NCBI GenBank assembly: GCA_002483765.1
Contig: DLIO01000021.1
Span: forward strand, 1-5,672
Reading direction: 5' to 3'
DNA length: 5,672 bases
From: Lentisphaeria bacterium UBA7640
GTDB lineage: Bacteria > Verrucomicrobiota > Lentisphaeria > Victivallales > Victivallaceae
A program made the position numbers and the translations under genes. This document shows, piece after piece, positions 1 through 5,651 of the stretch (position 1 is the stretch's first letter; the number at the start of each line of letters is the position of its first letter). The notes beneath the pieces were generated by a model that did no database searches, was not told where the DNA came from, and saw only the letters and a program-made list of their open reading frames with translations.

Positions 1-285
1 ACCGGAAATAGACCCTTATTTCTATTTGTTTTATACTCAATATTGACAATCTCATTTATGGCATTAATTTTTTATTATTTTCATTATGAAAAACAGACCA
101 TTGAAACCTTAGGTAATGCTTACTATTTTGCCTCCATTACGTTTTGTACGACAGGATATGGAGATATAGTGCCATCAAATTTGATTACGAAAACATCCAC
201 GTGTATAGGAGGTTTCTCTGGTATTATATTTTGTAGTTCTTTTACTATATCGTTATTGAGAAAATATTTTGAAGATTCAACTTAA
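1..285 (+). CDS. Potassium-channel pore protein, C-terminal part (5' end outside window)
   Basis: The reading frame is open from the first base of the window to the TAA at 283-285, giving 94 visible residues, so the gene starts upstream. Numbering from the window edge, residues 7-28 form a hydrophobic helix. A pore-helix stretch (AYYFASITFC) follows, then the potassium selectivity filter TTGYGD at 50-55 with the usual following IVPSN. A second hydrophobic helix runs over about 65-86, and a short charged tail (RKYFEDST) ends the protein. This arrangement matches the Ion_trans_2 pore module, so the product should pass K+ across the inner membrane as a tetramer. No C-terminal RCK/TrkA-N domain follows; any regulatory domain would have to be N-terminal and out of view. 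The ATG at 43 lies inside the first helix and is unlikely to be the true start. The region is visibly AT-rich compared with the operon to its right. Family is sure; the exact subtype is not. Confidence 0.85.
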   Translation, partial: TGNRPLFLFVLYSILTISFMALIFYYFHYEKQTIETLGNAYYFASITFCTTGYGDIVPSNLITKTSTCIGGFSGIIFCSSFTISLLRKYFEDST

Positions 286-579
286 CTTTCCCCAGAAAAC
301 CTAAAGGCGGGGCCATGCATATTTTTAAAACGATATTTAACTTGTTTTAAAGTGTTTATACTTTTCTTCTTGAGTTTTTCCTGAACAATATTAAATTATT
401 TTATAGCAAAAAATCAGCAGTTCTATCTTAAATGAATTAATTTTTCCAAAAGGCCTATGAGAAATGCAGTTTTGTGGAAAGAAATTTTCAAGTAATATGC
501 ATAACTACTTGCTATACAAAGGACAAGAGAACGAAAAACATGTATGGCTCCGAGCTCGGCCAAGTCATTCGACATTGTA

Positions 580-654
580 GACATAAAAGACACGAAAAGG
601 GAAAGAAAAATCATTGTGTTCTTTGTGAAAACTTTGGGGCCTTTGTGGTTAAAA
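580..654. repeat. Degenerate CTTTGTG-unit intergenic repeat
   Basis: The right half contains three related units on the plus strand: CTTTGTG at 621-627, CTTTGGGG at 632-639 and CTTTGTGG at 641-648, the last followed by TTAAAA. The left half carries purine-rich counterparts on the same strand (GACATAAAAGACACGAAAAGG, split here at 580-589 and 590-600), so the two halves form a loose inverted arrangement, with AAAGG facing CCTTT. From memory, intergenic patches of ACCACAAAG/CTTTGTGGTTAAA type recur in many environmental bacterial genomes. I cannot confirm membership here, and the copy is strongly diverged. Confidence 0.35.
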
Positions 655-718
655 TGAATTATGGAATTAACTTTCAAGGCTAATTGAGAATTGGAGAATT
701 TGGTCTAACTTTAATTCT

Positions 719-751
719 TAATTAGCGCGCGCATTATGCGCGCGCTAATTA
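719..751. repeat. Perfect 33-base palindrome, copy 1
   Basis: The left arm TAATTAGCGCGCGCAT (719-734) and its exact reverse complement (736-751) flank a single T at 735. As RNA this would be a 15-base-pair stem closed by a three-base loop. The core GCGCGCGCAT / ATGCGCGCGC alternates purine and pyrimidine. It lies 86 bases beyond the ligase stop codon, in the convergent gap. No run of T follows the stem on either strand, so it does not look like a classical intrinsic terminator, although it could still protect or end transcripts. A near-identical copy is at 2627-2659, differing only by a paired A-T to C-G exchange at the sixth stem position. Confidence 0.9.
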
Positions 752-837
752 GAGACACCAATTACATATATTTTAATTGCGTATTTTTTGTGTTCCATGA
801 CGGGAATCATTCGAACTTTTGAACAAATATTCTGCGT

Positions 838-2154
838 TTAATTGTCTTTGAGGTTACGGCGGTCGATTACTCGTTTTGCTTTACCGAGAGAGCGTTCCAA
901 TGAATTTGGAGCCGCCAATTCGATATCGAAATGTAACCCAGTAACTGACCTGATCTCACGCGCAATACGCTGTTTTAAAGCTTGCAATTCACTCATTTGA
1001 TCAGAGAAATCTTGCGCGCGCATTTCAACTTTGACCACCGCGCAATCAGTGTTTTTCGGCCGCGATAACTCAATCAGATAATGCGGCGCAGTTCCACCAA
1101 CCTTCAGCAACGCTTCTTCGATTTGTGACGGAAAAATATTTACGCCTCGGATAATCATCATATCATCAGTGCGTCCGTAAACGCGCCCCATGCGCATGGT
1201 AGTGCGTCCACATGGACATGGCGAAGCATCCAAAGTCGCTAAATCGCGGGTTCGGTAACGGATTACCGGCATCGCCTCGCGGGTCAATGCGGTAATCACC
1301 AATTCGCCCTGTTCGCCCTCGGCAACGGGTTCCTCCGTTTCCGGATTGATACATTCAAAAAGAAAATGGTCTTCCTGAATATGCATGCCAGTACGACAAT
1401 GACATTCGCCACTGACGCCCGGGCCAAGCACTTCGCTTAAACCATAATTGTTGTAAACCTGAATCCCGAGAGAATTTTCGATCGCGTGGCGCATGCTTTC
1501 TGTCCACGCTTCACCGCCGAAAAATGCCATTTTTAGATTAAGTGAACCTGGTTTAATGCCAGCTTGATGCAGTGCGTCCGCCAAATTTAATGCGTAACTT
1601 GGAGTAGAAACCAGCGCATCCGGAGCAGCATCCTGGAGCAACATCACTTGACGTGCGGTATTACCTGCTGAGGTCGGAATCACGGCACAACCAACTTTTT
1701 CGATACCGTAATGCAAGCCAAAACCACCGGTAAACAATCCGTAGCCAAACGCCACTTGCGCGGTATGTTCGCGTTTTAATCCACCTGAGGTCAAAAAACG
1801 GGCACATAAATTTGCCCAGTTATCCAGATCACTTGCGGTATAGCCACATAGAGTCGGTTTGCCGGTGGTTCCGCTCGAAGCGTGAATGCGTGCGAGTTCA
1901 GATTTAGGCACCGCCAGCATGCCGAATGGATAATTGGCGCGCAGATCATTTTTAACCGTAAAAGGTAGCCGTTTTAAATCATCAAGTGATTTGATTGAGT
2001 CCAGAGTTATCCCTTTTTGGGAAAATCGCTCTTGGTATAACGGTACATTAGCAGCGCGTGCCACACACTCTTTCAAGCGTTGCAACTGTAATTTTTTTAA
2101 TTGCTCCCGAGGCATGGTTTCAGCATGCACATCCCAAATATGACATTCAGACAT
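838..2154 (-). CDS. paaK: Phenylacetate-CoA ligase (arylacetate-CoA ligase, PaaK type)
   Basis: This is an AMP-forming adenylating enzyme in the cytoplasm: arylacetate + ATP + CoA gives arylacetyl-CoA + AMP + PPi. The 438-residue protein is full length for the family. Visible motifs are the phosphate-binding loop SSGTTGKPT (93-101), YNNYGLSE (234-241), YRTRD with the ribose-binding Asp at 304, the cysteine-rich CPCGRTTMRMGR segment (313-324), GRTDDMMIIRGVNIFPSQIEE at the hinge to the C-terminal domain (327-347), and LGKAKRVIDRR near the end with the probable catalytic Lys at 425. The ATG at 2154 lies 12 bases after the ACT-protein stop; a GGAA upstream is a modest ribosome-binding site, so coupling to the gene before it is likely. 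Its place last in an iorA-iorB-ACT operon suggests phenylacetate, 4-hydroxyphenylacetate or indoleacetate as substrate rather than the aerobic paa degradation route, none of whose other genes are seen here. The exact substrate cannot be read from the sequence. Confidence 0.93.
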   Translation of the reverse strand: MSECHIWDVHAETMPREQLKKLQLQRLKECVARAANVPLYQERFSQKGITLDSIKSLDDLKRLPFTVKNDLRANYPFGMLAVPKSELARIHASSGTTGKPTLCGYTASDLDNWANLCARFLTSGGLKREHTAQVAFGYGLFTGGFGLHYGIEKVGCAVIPTSAGNTARQVMLLQDAAPDALVSTPSYALNLADALHQAGIKPGSLNLKMAFFGGEAWTESMRHAIENSLGIQVYNNYGLSEVLGPGVSGECHCRTGMHIQEDHFLFECINPETEEPVAEGEQGELVITALTREAMPVIRYRTRDLATLDASPCPCGRTTMRMGRVYGRTDDMMIIRGVNIFPSQIEEALLKVGGTAPHYLIELSRPKNTDCAVVKVEMRAQDFSDQMSELQALKQRIAREIRSVTGLHFDIELAAPNSLERSLGKAKRVIDRRNLKDN

Positions 2155-2166
2155 TGTAAGTTCCGA

Positions 2167-2601
2167 TTATTTAAATAGATCCATTTCTTTTACGGTATCA
2201 AGCTTTTCCGCTTTCAAGGCGGCGACTGCTTTTTCGTGATCGGCAAAACGAAATACCATAATCGCTTTGTCGCCTTCACCAAAGGTAAACGCATACATAT
2301 ATTCAACATTAACGCCATGTTTAGCGAGTGCGTCCAAAATCTCTGCCAAACCACCGGGACGGTCTTCGACAGTTAACGCAGTCACGCTGGTTTCGCGCAC
2401 AACAAAACCGGCCTTGCTCAAAATATCGCGGGCAGCTTCCCACTCTTTGACCAACAACCGCAAAATCCCAAATTGTTCGGTATCGGCCAACGACAACGTG
2501 CGGATGCTGATGTTGTTGTTTTTCAGTGCTTGGCAGATTTCATTAATCGCTCCTGAGCGGTTTTCCAGAAACAACGACAGCTGATGGATAGTAATACTCA
2601 T
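2167..2601 (-). CDS. Tandem ACT-domain protein, probable amino-acid sensor
   Basis: The 144-residue protein consists almost wholly of two ACT domains. The first spans about residues 3-67 (FLENRSGAINEICQALKNNN), the second about 71-135 (VEDRPGGLAEILDALAKHG). Each has the family's Gly-containing turn between the first strand and helix (ENRSGA and EDRPGG), where such domains usually bind a small ligand, often an amino acid. No catalytic domain is attached. The start at 2601 is well supported by AAGGAGT at 2608-2614, seven bases from the ATG. It sits between iorB and paaK, and a stand-alone ACT protein in this position is a recurring feature of this gene set. I infer that it senses phenylalanine, tyrosine or tryptophan and adjusts the enzymes, but neither ligand nor target has been read from the sequence. 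Confidence 0.88.
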   Translation of the reverse strand: MSITIHQLSLFLENRSGAINEICQALKNNNISIRTLSLADTEQFGILRLLVKEWEAARDILSKAGFVVRETSVTALTVEDRPGGLAEILDALAKHGVNVEYMYAFTFGEGDKAIMVFRFADHEKAVAALKAEKLDTVKEMDLFK

Positions 2602-2626
2602 AGTTATACTCCTTAATTCAGGTTCC

Positions 2627-2659
2627 TAATTCGCGCGCGCATTATGCGCGCGCGAATTA
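2627..2659. repeat. Perfect 33-base palindrome, copy 2, inside the operon
   Basis: The left arm TAATTCGCGCGCGCAT (2627-2642) and its exact reverse complement (2644-2659) flank a single T at 2643. Compared with copy 1 at 719-751, only two of 33 bases differ (A to C in the left arm, T to G in the right), and these pair with each other, so the stem is kept. On the minus strand it begins six bases after the iorB stop codon and ends 12 bases before the ribosome-binding site of the ACT gene. In mRNA it would be a very stable 15-base-pair hairpin. No T run follows, so full termination is not expected; partial termination or protection of the iorAB message from 3' decay is plausible. Confidence 0.9.
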
Positions 2660-2665
2660 AGAGAT

Positions 2666-3145
2666 TTATTTTAACGATTCTTTACCAAGTCTAAATGCAA
2701 TGAAATTAACTTCGTGAAGTTTTTCCGGAAGGTTCTTTTTGATCACTGCAAACCACGCTTCTTCCGAGAATTCAAGTTTTGAGCTAAGCGCTCCAAGTAA
2801 TGCCACATTGAGCGATTTTGGATTGGTCAGTTTTCCAGCGTCAATCTTTGAAGGCGCAATCAGACAACCATCTTTCTTGAGCCGCATTTCATTAACGGGT
2901 ACTTGGGTTTTATCAAGCACAATTAAAAATTCAGCTTCGCCATCTGGAACCATTGGACTGGCAACCTTCGAGCCGTAGCGAACGTCGCTCGAGACCGAGC
3001 CACCGCGTTGGCTCATGCCGTGAACTTCACTCTTTTTGACATCAAGTCCAGACTCAAAGACAACCTCCGCCAGAATATCTGAAGCTTTTAGAACGCCTTG
3101 CCCGCCCAAGCCGGCAAAAACCACATTAACCACTTTATCGATCAT
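2666..3145 (-). CDS. iorB: Indolepyruvate:ferredoxin oxidoreductase, beta (gamma-type) subunit
   Basis: This is the smaller subunit of the CoA-dependent aryl-2-oxoacid oxidoreductase. The 159-residue protein has the family start, a glycine-rich loop AGLGGQGVLKASDILAE (11-27), and the highly typical EVHGMSQRGGSV (40-51), followed by NVALLGALS (113-121) and FSEEAWFAVIKKNLP (126-140). In this superfamily the domain helps bind CoA and completes the active site with the thiamine-diphosphate subunit. From memory many homologues are about 190-220 residues, so this one is on the short side, but no motif is missing. The start at 3145 is set by AAGGA at 3154-3158, which lies inside the last codons of iorA; the stop-to-start gap is five bases, so translational coupling is likely. 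A stable palindrome follows six bases after its stop. Confidence 0.93.
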   Translation of the reverse strand: MIDKVVNVVFAGLGGQGVLKASDILAEVVFESGLDVKKSEVHGMSQRGGSVSSDVRYGSKVASPMVPDGEAEFLIVLDKTQVPVNEMRLKKDGCLIAPSKIDAGKLTNPKSLNVALLGALSSKLEFSEEAWFAVIKKNLPEKLHEVNFIAFRLGKESLK

Positions 3146-3150
3146 TTTCG

Positions 3151-4737
3151 TTATCCTTGGTTGTTTTCGTATTGTTTAAATTTTGCCAACGCCAAGATGC
3201 ACGGTTTGCGAGCAATAATGACCGAAATATCATTGGAAGCCAAACGTTGCTTTACCAAATCCTTAAAGGCCGTGGGATCTTTGATTGGATCACAAATATC
3301 GACGTTATCTACGCCCATTGCCCGAATCACATCTTCCATAACAATGCTCGGAGCGGATGAATGATCTAGACTGCGACCAGTGCCAGGATGTTCCTGAAGC
3401 CCTGTCATTGCAGTCGTTCCATTATCCAAAATCACGACCACATGGCCAGCTGCTGGACGATTATAAACCATATCAACAATGCCGGTTAAACCACTGTGCA
3501 TAAAAGTACTATCGCCGATCACGCTGATGACCCGCCGCGCTTGATTTTCCGCCAACACTTGGCGCATGCCTAAGGCTACGCCGATACTCGCGCCCATGCA
3601 GACGCAGGTATCCAACGCGCTGAACGGCGCCATTACGCCGAGCGTATAGCAACCAATATCGCCAGAGACGATACAATCTAGATCGCGAAAGATTTCAAAA
3701 GCTTTACGGTGAGGACATCCAACACAAAGTTGAGGTGGTTTGCCGGCTGGTGGCACCGCTTCTGGAGAAACATCGCCAGCCAAAATACGACGTACGCGAT
3801 TGACATTCAATTCGCCAAAACGGTACATTTCAGGTTTACCTTCAACTTGGATTCCAGCGGCGCGGAGCTGTGTTTCCAGCCATGGATCACCCTCCTCAAC
3901 TACGACGCAACGTTTTACGGTTTTTGCGAATTTGGCAATGCGTTCGAGCGGTAGCGGATAAGTCATCTTAAGTTGTAAAACCGATGCGTCAGGAGCCGCC
4001 TCCAAACTATGTTGAGTGGAGATTCCGGAGGTGACAATACCGATTTGATCGCCACGACGGAATTCGACAATCAAATCTGTAGATGATTCGTTGAATTGTG
4101 CCAATTCTGTGAGTTTTTGGCGGAGAGCACGGTGTGCGATGCGCGCAAATGCCGGAACCATCACTTTAGTTTTGATATCTCGTTCAAAATAAGGTTGAAC
4201 AGCAGTTACAGGCGTGGTACGACGTTTGGTAATACATTTGGAATGACACACACGGGTAGTCATGCGAAACAGCACTGGTATTTTCCATTGCTCCGAAACC
4301 TCAAACGCCTTGATCAACAAATCGTAAGCTTCTTGAGAATCTGACGGTTCGAACATCGGCAAAGCCGCCGCGACGGCGTAGTTACGGTTATCTTGTTCGT
4401 TCTGACTCGACGCCATGCCTGGATCGTCCGCGGTCAGAATAACCAGCCCGCCTTCGGTTCCAGTATAGGCGACGGTGAACAAAGGATCCGCAGCTACATT
4501 CAAGCCGACATGTTTCATGGTTACCAGCGTTCTTGCACGGGCAAAGGCTGAGCCGATACCGACTTCGAGTGCAACTTTTTCATTTGGCGCCCACTGAGCG
4601 TGTCCACCTAGAGTGGAGAAATGTTCCAAAATTTCTGTCGATGGGGTGCCAGGATAACCGACACCCATTTTAACTCCGCAGTCCAGACTGGCCTGCGCCA
4701 CGGCCTCATCGCCGCTTAATAATAATTTTTCAACCAT
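3151..4737 (-). CDS. iorA: Indolepyruvate:ferredoxin oxidoreductase, alpha subunit, lacking the C-terminal ferredoxin domain
   Basis: This is the thiamine-diphosphate subunit that decarboxylates aryl-2-oxoacids (indolepyruvate, phenylpyruvate, 4-hydroxyphenylpyruvate) and passes the acyl group to CoA, reducing ferredoxin; the reaction is reversible. The N-terminal domain shows YPGTPSTEI (28-36), NEKVALEVGIGSA (52-64), MKHVGLNVAADP (74-85) and DDPGMASSQNEQDNR (104-118). After a linker domain comes CVGCPHR (338-344), where many homologues have CPGCPHR. The thiamine-binding part has GDIGCYTLG (359-367) and the metal-binding GDS...N pair (408-410 and Asn 439) followed by GTTAMTG. The protein stops at 528 residues soon after IIARKPCILAL, with no CxxCxxC clusters; many relatives of about 580-650 residues carry two [4Fe-4S] sites there. 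The start at 4737 has TGAGG at 4746-4750, eight bases away. It is the first gene of the operon. Confidence 0.93.
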   Translation of the reverse strand: MVEKLLLSGDEAVAQASLDCGVKMGVGYPGTPSTEILEHFSTLGGHAQWAPNEKVALEVGIGSAFARARTLVTMKHVGLNVAADPLFTVAYTGTEGGLVILTADDPGMASSQNEQDNRNYAVAAALPMFEPSDSQEAYDLLIKAFEVSEQWKIPVLFRMTTRVCHSKCITKRRTTPVTAVQPYFERDIKTKVMVPAFARIAHRALRQKLTELAQFNESSTDLIVEFRRGDQIGIVTSGISTQHSLEAAPDASVLQLKMTYPLPLERIAKFAKTVKRCVVVEEGDPWLETQLRAAGIQVEGKPEMYRFGELNVNRVRRILAGDVSPEAVPPAGKPPQLCVGCPHRKAFEIFRDLDCIVSGDIGCYTLGVMAPFSALDTCVCMGASIGVALGMRQVLAENQARRVISVIGDSTFMHSGLTGIVDMVYNRPAAGHVVVILDNGTTAMTGLQEHPGTGRSLDHSSAPSIVMEDVIRAMGVDNVDICDPIKDPTAFKDLVKQRLASNDISVIIARKPCILALAKFKQYENNQG

Positions 4738-4805
4738 AGTTTAAACCTCAAATTAAAAGGTTCAAATTAACACTTGTTAGCGAATATTCAAGACTTTTAG
4801 TGCGC

Positions 4806-4834
4806 GATAAACTCATTAATGCGCTGATTTTCAA
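4806..4834 (-). promoter_or_regulatory. Candidate sigma70-type promoter for the iorA operon
   Basis: On the minus strand TTGAAA (4829-4834; five of six bases of the -35 consensus) is followed after 17 bases by TTTATC (4806-4811; three of six). Transcription would start near 4799, leaving a leader of about 60 bases. An alternative pair further upstream is TTGTGA (4883-4888) with TAATAT (4860-4865), also 17 bases apart. Neither is strong enough to choose by eye. Confidence 0.25.
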
Positions 4835-4836
4835 AT

Positions 4837-4866
4837 TTGCTTTCTGCTGGGCAGGTTTCATATTAA
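4837..4866 (+). promoter_or_regulatory. Candidate promoter for the 4903 membrane-protein gene
   Basis: TTGCTT at 4837-4842 and TATTAA at 4861-4866 are 18 bases apart, 36 bases before the ATG. The match is weak (three and four of six). The dyad CTGC-TGG-GCAG lies in the spacer, and TAACC-AAA-GGTTA overlaps the -10 element and the expected start, which would suit repression. Confidence 0.25.
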
Positions 4867-4902
4867 CCAAAGGTTATTAACATCACAAGGTTGATTAGAT
4901 AA

Positions 4903-5526
4903 ATGTTTTCAGAAGAATCAAAATTAGTTAATATTATTGTAATTGTCGTTGCACTTGGATTTATAGTCCTTGGCTTCTATTTAGCGGCAAGTGGTTTCCG
5001 ACATGGCAATATCGCGTCCAGTGTCGGCGGCTTGCTGGGGATAATGGTTTGCTTTGCAATCGCGGGTACATTCCTTGCACCACTGATCTCTGTTAGCGCT
5101 GGAAATTGGTTTGGTGATTTCTTCTTTTACCGCAGAATAAAACTAAAAAAAGCTCCTGAACTCATTGCACCGTTGGAAGGATTGATACGCGAAGAAAAAT
5201 ATACTGAAGCGGCCGAAAAGATTCAAGCGATACTATTTCGCGATGCTATGGATATCGCCGCGCGCGAATTGCTATTTAATCTCTATTATGACCATCTGAA
5301 AGACAAAAACAAAGCACTCGAAATCTGCTTGGACTATTTTAATCACCCTGGACATAAATCAAACGACAAAACTGCTTCGTTGTTGTTGGCGATGTCCGAC
5401 CTGCTCCCCGAGCCACAAGCAGTCGAGTGGTTGCAAAAAGAACTAAAACGCGGCAAATACTCCAAGCGCGAAAAAACCGTGCTAGAAACCCGGCTGAATG
5501 CTTTAAAAGCAGAGTTTTCAGAATGA
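4903..5526 (+). CDS. Two-helix membrane protein with TPR-like helical cytoplasmic part, function unknown
   Basis: I do not recognise this 207-residue protein. Residues 8-30 (IIVIVVALGFIVLGFYLAAS) and about 40-65 (VGGLLGIMVCFAIAGTFLAPLI) are two transmembrane helices joined by a short loop GFRHGN. The basic YRRIKLKK that follows at 76-83 places the rest in the cytoplasm by the positive-inside rule. From 88 onward the sequence is helical, with pairs resembling degenerate tetratricopeptide repeats: LEGLIREEKYTEAAEKIQAI (91-110), then LLFNLYYDHLKDKNKALEI (123-141), then LLAMSDLLPEPQAVEWLQKE (161-180) and a charged end. This suggests a membrane-anchored scaffold for protein contacts. The start is supported by AAGG at 4887-4890, twelve bases before the ATG, slightly long. 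It is divergent from iorA, which shows no functional link by itself. Composition is closer to the operon than to the AT-rich left end. Confidence 0.8.
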   Translation: MFSEESKLVNIIVIVVALGFIVLGFYLAASGFRHGNIASSVGGLLGIMVCFAIAGTFLAPLISVSAGNWFGDFFFYRRIKLKKAPELIAPLEGLIREEKYTEAAEKIQAILFRDAMDIAARELLFNLYYDHLKDKNKALEICLDYFNHPGHKSNDKTASLLLAMSDLLPEPQAVEWLQKELKRGKYSKREKTVLETRLNALKAEFSE

Positions 5527-5651
5527 CAGAGCAGCACCATTAATTTATCTATGGAACCGTGCGCTAAGATTTTTTTAAAAAATAGTTCTGGAACCTGTCT
5601 TTGTGCGGTGCTATTTTATTTGCATTATTTAAAAAACGTGGAGAATCTGAA

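Larger units (their letters stand above)
286..837. other. AT-rich intergenic region between two convergent genes
   Basis: This 552-base stretch lies between the 3' ends of the channel gene (plus) and the ligase gene (minus). Short open frames exist on both strands, but they overlap each other, have no good ribosome-binding site, and their translations show no recognisable domain and an irregular Cys/His/Lys-rich composition, so I treat the region as non-coding. Two structures stand out: a patch of degenerate CTTTGTG-like units around 580-654 and a perfect palindrome at 719-751. I see no tRNA or other recognisable RNA gene. Confidence 0.6.
4738..4902. promoter_or_regulatory. Divergent intergenic region with iorA and membrane-protein promoters
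   Basis: This gap separates two divergent genes and must hold the start signals for at least the iorA operon. It contains several small dyads and repeats: CTGC-TGG-GCAG at 4844-4854, TAACC-AAA-GGTTA at 4864-4876, and the direct repeat TCAAATTAA at 4748-4756 and 4762-4770, spaced 14 bases apart and lying against the iorA ribosome-binding site. Their closeness to candidate promoter elements suggests operator use, but I recognise no known regulator box. Confidence 0.5.

Noticed and set aside
290..312. CCCC...GGGG dyad after the channel gene as a terminator
   Set aside because: The four-base arms enclose a 15-base loop, the inner CCT/AGG pair leaves only two bases to turn, and no T run follows directly.
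423..683. Overlapping open frames of 84 and 69 codons on opposite strands in the left intergenic gap
   Set aside because: They overlap each other antisense, lack ribosome-binding sites, cross the degenerate repeat patch, and give no recognisable domain.
719..751. Palindrome copy 1 as a plain intrinsic terminator for the ligase gene
   Set aside because: On neither strand is the stem followed by a T run, and an identical design occurs inside the operon where termination would remove the last two genes.
580..751. CRISPR array
   Set aside because: The repeated units are short, imperfect and irregularly spaced, there are no spacers of constant length, and no cas gene is present.
1014..1024. GCGCGCGCATT inside the ligase gene, matching the palindrome core
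   Set aside because: Only 11 bases match, there is no second arm, and it encodes a normal MRAQ stretch, so chance in a GC-alternating tract is enough.
719..2659. Composite transposon carrying the ACT and ligase genes between two palindromes
   Set aside because: No transposase and no clear target duplications are seen, and the ACT and ligase genes belong with iorAB by known gene order.
5259..5270. CGCGCGCGAATT inside the membrane-protein gene, matching 12 bases of palindrome copy 2
   Set aside because: It has no opposing arm and reads through as the coding sequence for AARELL; probably coincidence.
5569..5583. T7-A6 run after the membrane-protein gene as a terminator
   Set aside because: No stable GC-containing stem precedes the T run; the run itself is a weak AT dyad with no loop.
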